Origin: Colius striatus
Lineage: Eukaryota > Chordata > Aves > Coliiformes > Coliidae
Assembly: GCF_028858725.1 (NCBI RefSeq)
Contig: NC_084773.1
Coordinates: forward strand, 1,912,350-1,976,349
Length of the DNA stretch: 64,000 nt
Direction: 5' to 3'
The notes under the pieces are model-generated. The model was given only the letters and a program-made list of their open reading frames with translations. It ran no database searches and was not told the origin of the DNA. Made by a program: the position numbers and the translations under genes. Numbering within the stretch: the stretch's first letter is position 1; every line of letters begins with the position of its first letter. This document shows, piece by piece, positions 56,889-64,000 of this stretch.

Positions 56889-59800
56889 TTTTTATATAGA
56901 TAGATGGAGATATTTTTAATTGCCTGTGTTGCAGTAATACCTAGCAGCCTAGGCAAGATGGGAGCCATCTTATTACTCACTCAAATATTCTATGATATGA
57001 GAACAGCGATAGTTACGAATTTGCAATGGAAACACAATGTAGAAGTGAAAGCCACCCAAAAGGTTTAACTTAAAATGCCAGTGTTTTGATTTATGCTTAC
57101 AGCAGTAATAGATTATTACAATGGTAATAGATTCTAATCTGCTTCATGACAAATACAAAAGACAAAATAGGTATGTGTTTGATAACAAATCCTCAAATTT
57201 AAAGGAAAGAAAAGACCAACCCATAAGCAACTTCAGAGCACCACCCTATTGTCTAAACACAGCTCCATTTACTTTGAAGTTTCACTAGATTTCCCTACAA
57301 AAAATATCCTGCTTCAAAAGGAAAAGATATATAACTGCCTCAAAAGCCAGGCTGTGAATTTCTGGAATCAACTAGCAGGTGATGCTCTGTGGACTTGCAT
57401 AAGCCACCCCCTTCCCTCATGACTAAGCAGTTCACCTCCATGCCATGCAGTCTGCACATTCAGGACAAAGTCTATGAATTCAAGTCTACGAATCCCAAAG
57501 TCTACTCTGCTGGTTGATAATTAGCAATTTAAAACCCACAAGGTTTACATAGCTTTATGTATGTATGTTCAGGCCCAAGTGTGCTTGATGTCTACTAAAG
57601 TGAACATATATGTATGGTTATGTATGTACTTGTAGGGGAGGTATGTGTGTAGGTAGTGTATTAACCTTATGTTATGGAGTGACTTCCTTCTTACCTCAAA
57701 AATGTTGACAGGCTATATATAATATCTGATAACAAAGTATAATAAATACTAGATAACATCCCAACAGAGAAACACATAGAACATTCCACAGTATCCAAAA
57801 AAAGAAGAGATGATGGTGGTTTATGGGAAGATAAACCGAGTCTAGAAAAAAACTCCCTGCTTCCTTCAGTTCGGTGGCAGTTTTGCTGTTTCAGTAGGGT
57901 CAGGTTTGCAATCTACAGGCAGCATTAGAGATTGTGTCCTACCTATGGCTTGCTTCCATGGAGTTACTCTTGAAGTCAAGGCGAGGCTTTAGTATACTGA
58001 AAATGTAGAGTCTGACTCTGAATGAATTGCTGTTTGCTCAATGAAACTAAGTGCCTGAAATTAAATAGCCAAGGATATATACTATAGCAAAGGTCCTACA
58101 TACTATAAATTATTTAAGAAATGCCAGTGTAACAGGAGTAGTATCTGCTTTTTGCCCTGGAATTTATGTGATGTATTTCTTAACACATTTTAACTCTAAA
58201 TTAAATACTAATATTTTGATACAAACATTGCAGTTGGTATTAGCTTGCTCTAGACCTTCAAATTGGACGAGAGTTCTAGTTTTGCTCTTGTAACAGCTGT
58301 TACGGGAGGAAAATATTGTACTCCATGCTGTTTTATGGGTCTGGGGAATTTCATGAGCTCCATGGGGACTCATGTCTTTCCTCTTTATCACAAATCTGAT
58401 TGTGACATATTTTAGATTCCCTTTTGCCAGAATCCTATACTTTTCCATAGGAGACTTCCAGCAGCAATTTCTCTAACTCACCTGTATGCATGTGTAACAT
58501 TCTAGGGCTGTTATTTTCATACAAACACTTTCAGCTGTCATGGAAGAGGCATACAGAGCAAGTGAGAGTGATGGAAATTTTCTTACTGCAGCTTGTATTT
58601 TTCCGCTGAGTTTAAGCAAGTTACTTTTCAGAGAATTTCGTATTTGCACAAAGTAGCCCTGCCCAGAATTATGATCTTGTCTTAAACTTTTTACACAATA
58701 TGTGATTACACTGCATTGCATAAAATAGGATTTTATGTTATAATATTGCAGTATAAGTCCATAGTACTTGTGTGCTTGTTTAGATTTATTGAACAGGGAT
58801 GTTGTGTAACTGCTGTAACTATTCATGGTTGCGTAGCAGCAATTTTGAAGTCTGAGAGGCTTTGAGCTGAGGTTGCTATCTATATATGAATAGAATGATA
58901 TACATTATCAATAATTGTGCTAGGGGAATATTTTAGTATTGCTCTGCAATAAGCTCTCAGCCATGGTGGTTTGAAACATATGTCAGACTACCAAAAGAGT
59001 CACTCTGTTACACCAAAAAAAAAAAGGAACTATGGAAAGAAAAATGTTAATTACAGGCTTTAACACTCACACCAAGATCTTCTAGTAGGGGTGGTCAGAA
59101 AAACAGGTTTTACTACCTAGACCTAGTGTTTTGTGGTGCTATGTAATACGGGGGCTTGTGGAAAAATGCGGCCACTTCTATTTACTGCCTTTCATAATGT
59201 ACATACTTCCTCATGGTAGGTTTAGGTACTGACTTTTTATGTCTACAGTAAATAAAACTGAAGAGTTTATCCTTTCATCTTGAATCTGTTTTATTTGGAG
59301 TTATGTTCCTTACAGTGGTATTTCAGCTACACAATTTTATGCTGAATCTCAGTTTCTAACTGTAGCAGAAGCATGTTATTGTGTGGTATATTACTAAATT
59401 GATTTTTAAACCCAGCTAGGAAAAAAAAAGAGCCAACTTTTATTTTCAGTTACACCCAGAGAAATCTATAGATAAGTAAGCACAGAAGTATGTGAGGGCA
59501 CAAGGTTGCTTTATTTACGCAGAGTTTTATCTGTATTGTCCAAACTTATTCAGGACCCCATCTGATGGAATCGTGAGAAGTTTTGAAAAGGCCACAGTCT
59601 GCGGTTCTTATTCCCTCCAGGATAAGGAAAACTTATTTTATCTATTTGCTTTCTAGCTTGTTGCATGTCTGAAACAAAGGTCTTGCACTGACCTAGTGAT
59701 GTAGCTATTCCTCTGACTTTACTAAAGTTAACCACTGATAGTGGATGGATTTACTTTGTTGAGTCACTAAACATGAGTATTGTGAGGATTTTACTGTACT

Positions 59801-62800
59801 TCTCTATCATTGCTTCAGGCTGCAATCATTTCCACTTAAACTGCATACATGAGATGCCTTATTTGTGCATCAAGGCATGGATGCATATTTGATTTCTAAA
59901 ATGAGTAGAAATATTAAGAAAAGCAGGCTAGTGGTTTATTTATATCAAAACATCCCATAGAAATCATCAAAACAAAACAAGCTTGACAAACAGCTATGCA
60001 TTGTGAGACACTAATATCCACTAATCCACTAATCTGTGCATTGTTTAAGCTTTGCCTAAAACATGATTAAAGAATGTAGAAACGAAAGTCGTGGAAATAT
60101 GCTTTCGCTTTCAGAACTTCCAGCTGTTGCTGAAGATGGTTTGAGATCATAAACAAGCTGAAACTTCCAGCTTTATTTCCAACAATAGGATTTCACATGA
60201 AATGAGTTCTCTGAATGAAATAAACACCATTAAAAAGGTTTCTTTTCCTGGATTTTGTTTTTCCTTTGTTTACATTTACTCAAGGGCTATTGCCAGAATT
60301 GCTAAATTGGCCTGGATTAGGTTATTTACTAAAGATCTCAGCTAAGTATGAGTTGTTACAGTTCACTACAGAGTAAGTTTCCAAATTAGTAACACAAAAG
60401 TTTATTATGACGGGTCCTGAGTTTAAAATTAGGAAATAAGCACACATTGAAGAGATCCTTGGAAAGGTTCAAGTTTTTAACAATGGTTTTAAAGCATTTT
60501 TCATTAGCAAAGCAATGCAAAATAATTCCCCAAAATCCTGTGGAAGCTTAATTAGTGGTTCCTAGGTTGCATTTTTAAGGTATATATATATATATATATA
60601 TTGGTTGTTTGCACTTAAGAAATGTTGTTGCAGGCAAATTCCACAGTTGCTTCCCACGACTAGCTTGCCAATTGATCTTGGTTCTGTTTTGCAAGCAAGT
60701 ATTAGCTGTGATGTGAGGTTGCCAATTGTCTCAAACTGGTTAATAGTTTTTGTGATGCAGTGAAGAACATTATGGCATGGTGAATAAGAGACCCAAGAGG
60801 GTTTCTTACACAGTTTCCTTTGGGCACTGCCCAGAGACTTGTTCTTTGGGTCTGCCTCATGTGATCAGGCTGGCTAACTTTACCCAGTTCAATTGGGTGC
60901 TGTGCATATATATTATGTTCAGTTTATTACTGTTTAGTTTGAGGTTTTTTACAGTTTTCCAATACTCTAATACCTTGTATAAAATACACACTTGAAATCA
61001 TCACACTGGTTTAGGTTTTAGTCAGGCTAGGTAGCATAAAACATCAGGTTATGCAGGTTACATTCTGACACAGGTAGTGACATCTGAGGAATTATTTTCT
61101 TAGACCAGGATTACTAATTTATTAAGAAACAGTTATTACAGCACAGTTGGCAGAGGCAGGAATTCTTAACAGTGCACTGGGAAACCCTTTGGTGTCATGA
61201 ACCTAAGGAGATCCTAACCAAAACAGAATGTTAAAAAATAGATTATTTATCCCACAAACATACCTTCATGTTTGAATTTCTCTAAAAACCCACCTAGCCT
61301 GCTAATACCAGACTTCACAGCAACTGATCCCTTTATGAAATTATTCCATGTCTAACGGCCTATCATTGTCTTCGTTGCTCCATGCACTGGAATATGGTAT
61401 CTGTCAAATTTTTAATGAGTCACAGTTTTGCTAAGAAAGGCATTTTTTTTTCTGTGTGTGTGTAAGAGCAGAGTTACATACAGTCCAGCAGCATTCTGAG
61501 CTGCACATAATCTGCTGTTTCATCCTTGATGATGTAACACTGAGGATGCGGAAGTCACGTGCATTTCTTTCCATTCTTCTTTGGGTCAGCAAAGTGCCAG
61601 TTTTGAGTAGGTGAGAGATCAAATGAAAACCCAGAAAACTGCTTTCTGTATAGTTTTATCGGTTCTGTTTTTAACAGATAAAAGTGTTATCAACAGCATT
61701 CTGCTCCTTTCCAAACGAAAATATCCATAAAACAAAATTTGTGCAGAATATGTGGAGTAATTTGCAACGTTAAGATAGGCTCTGGCTGTAAAATATTGTG
61801 AAACAGCTAGAATAGCTTTAATCTTAACAGAGGCTACTGACTTTCAGTGAGAGTAGATTAATTGCATTTGTGGATTAAGACAGGAATCTAAGACCAATGT
61901 GGGGCTTTCAAGGCTCAGCAGAGAAGAGAGTTGGAGAAAAGTGGAAAAGCTGTCCAGAATGAACATTGGGAAGGGAAATGAATTAATTGAATCAAGGAAA
62001 TTTCGAAGGAAGGCAGTGGGAAGATTGTCTAAGACTGTTGTTTTCCTTTATTTATTGAGCTCTTTAATGTTTGCCAAAGAAGGTATTAAAACCTAGGGAA
62101 ATTCTTTAAAAGCACTGTTTCAATTTCATTCTCAAAGTTTAAAGTTTATGCTTGGAACCTTCTAGATTTTGAATTCTTCTCTCTGGTCTCTTATGACATT
62201 TTCAGCTTTTCTTGGTTTCAGATATGCTGACAATGCCATAACATGGTCTTTTACTGTATTTTGGCATTCCTACTCATTGTTCTTTTTCTGCCCAAGTTTG
62301 CTCTGTTTTTTAAATCTAGCCTTATTTATTACTCCTTTGAGAACAGGAACTGTCTGATATGCTAACAACAAGTGACAGCTTTCCTGTCACTAAGGACAGG
62401 AGAACAGGCAGTGAATATTGCTGAAGTCTGAGGTAAGTTTAGAATAACAATAACTCGTACATAGGCTGAATTTGATATACTGTAGTGTGACTGCATTCTC
62501 TGACGCAGGCTGTGGAACAGATTCCTGTCTCCTCCCCCGTGCTCTAACAGGAAGGCACAGCACAATGTTATACAGCATGTGGCAATTTTACATTTCTGCT
62601 GAAACTTGACCCTTGAGCAGGAGGGTAATTCTTTTGTTGTCACTGATGAAATAACTGTCCTATGAATCTTCTTATAATGGCAGAATGAATGGGTTTGAAT
62701 TAGAAACCAAAACAAAACCAAACCACAACAAATTGGTAGACAGAAAAACAGTGAGAAATAGTAGGACCATCTCTCTCTTTCCTCCCCAAATCTGCATTTT

Positions 62801-64000
62801 GAAGGGAAGAATAAAGGGAGTAAAAGGTTTGAAGTGAATAAGATGAGAGACCCAGAGAAAGAAAGAGAGACAAAGTAGAGAGAAACTCTAATTATCCTGG
62901 AAGGAATGCACAAAAACAGTAAGGAGGAAGAAGAAACTGATGCAGGTACGGTTGCCACTTTCCTGACAATTACTCCAGGAAGGGCTAATGACTGTAGTAA
63001 TTATACCTGGCAGTTACTCTGTAGGAGGAAGGAATTCTTTGGAGTTCAAAAAGGTAAGAGTGATAGAGTGCTCATTCAGCCATGAATGTGGAAATTATAT
63101 AAAGACAACGTAGGCTAAATACTAAATAGCACTGTTTTCTGATTCCAGTATGGCATATAAACTGCTGTAAAACTCTTCAAAAAAAATCTGAATTAAATAG
63201 GAGTGGAAAAAAATAGCATATCTACTGCAGAGATGAGTGTTGCATTGGCAGGAGATACTGAGAGACCCCATGGGATTTTCGTCCCTTTGTCTTCTATGAG
63301 CCATTATTCATAACAGATTCGCTTATAACCTTTGATGATGTAGAAGAATAGTCAGTGGACCTGAAGAATAGTCAGTTTTCTTCCATGGCCATAAGGGAAG
63401 TGGATTATTTTAGTTCCTAGAGACTAGGAGTGATTTTGAGGCGCTTTCTTTATTCAGTATGTTGTTACTTATCCTCAGAGCAGAAATACCCAGTGCATGC
63501 CATCTTGCAGGCAGAAGAAAACGGGAGCACATTTAGGAACGAGAAAGCTGATACAAAGTGAGATAGCTTGGTGGATTTGAGGAAAAAAACTAAACAAAAC
63601 CCCAAAGCAATTGTATTCCCTAGTCTCAGAACCTCCAATTGAACTCAAAAGCTAGATCATACTAGGAAATTGAAAAGTGCTGTAACTTGGACACAGCCTC
63701 AGGAACTGGATTGTTAGATGATTAAATTAGAATAGTCCCTGGCCCAGTCTTAGCTCAACCAAGAACCATTCAATCACTTTCCAGAAATACTGGGGTAGTT
63801 ATCATGAGTCACAGTATGACCATTTCAACAGGCCATTTAGGTATTGCCACCCAGTTTTGGCTAGAGTTTGATGATATGAGTCAAGCAAGTATGACCAGAA
63901 CGAGCATCCTGGTACTTATTAGTATAGCTGAAACTGATTCAGCTTTAATTGCATCTCAGATTTAATAGAATTTCTTTTAAGTTCCTTCTTTGCTTAATGT
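56889..64000 (+). other. Unique non-coding sequence to the window end
   Basis: AT-rich DNA with no recognised exon. It holds a TATG-rich degenerate tract near 57555-57650, a TA dinucleotide tract at 60581 and a purine-rich stretch at 62800-62885. The 198-codon minus-strand frame at 62362-62958 runs through the purine-rich stretch and is not supported as a gene. If the island is the PPARG promoter, this is first-intron sequence. Confidence 0.5.
60581..60601. repeat. TA dinucleotide microsatellite
   Basis: Ten and a half perfect TA units in AT-rich intronic or intergenic DNA. Confidence 0.95.

Noticed and set aside
62362..62958. 198-codon hydrophobic frame on the minus strand
   Set aside because: It is antisense to a purine-rich tract, which automatically yields Phe/Leu/Ser-rich translation. 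No signal peptide plus domain pattern or family match was seen.
53861..64000. Search for PPARG coding exons or untranslated exon A2
   Set aside because: Neither the conserved N-terminal coding residues nor the exon A2-like sequence was seen. The PPARG assignment therefore remains positional.

Overview
The window is vertebrate nuclear DNA, almost certainly from a bird. It is AT-rich, intron- and intergenic-dominated, and carries 5'-truncated CR1 LINE copies with the avian-type 3' end (tandem CATAGAAT-like octamers next to a GGTTGGAAGGGACC-like block). One gene can be read with confidence: the 3' end of the synapsin II gene (SYN2) on the + strand. No prokaryotic, phage or CRISPR features are present.

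Layout. 1-14217 is the end of a large SYN2 intron with three CR1 copies and a small CpG-rich minisatellite patch near 4.0 kb. 14218-14346 is a composite exon. Its first 61 bases are shared by both isoforms; reading through the internal donor gives the synapsin IIb tail, whose 3' UTR probably runs to a poly(A) signal at 16119 or 16585. 18067-18358 is the proline/glutamine-rich exon of IIa, with five PQPA repeats. 20832-20967 is the last IIa exon, encoding the conserved domain E and the stop codon, followed by a 3' UTR with three candidate poly(A) signals (21301, 21711, 21867). Reading phases join cleanly across all three IIa exons.

21.9-52.4 kb is a roughly 30 kb gene-free interval. It holds CR1 copies, an ancient 5S-rRNA-derived element (27992-28103), an ancient MIR/CORE-SINE-like element (48200-48334), simple repeats and a small CpG-dense patch near 34.6 kb with a strong minus-strand splice-donor sequence.

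52.54-53.86 kb is a true CpG island. The + strand becomes strongly G-rich downstream of about 52.86 kb, as expected just downstream of a + strand transcription start. SYN2 and PPARG are neighbours in the same orientation in human (3p25), so the best inference is the PPARG promoter with its first non-coding exon; no PPARG coding exon was found up to 64000. 53.9-64.0 kb would then be PPARG first-intron sequence.

The nested TIMP4 gene known from another SYN2 intron was not found here. I found no clearly novel biological system. The most useful leads are the preserved IIa/IIb splice switch, the orphan CpG patches that share a TGACGTGAGG motif, and the two ancient SINE-type relics.
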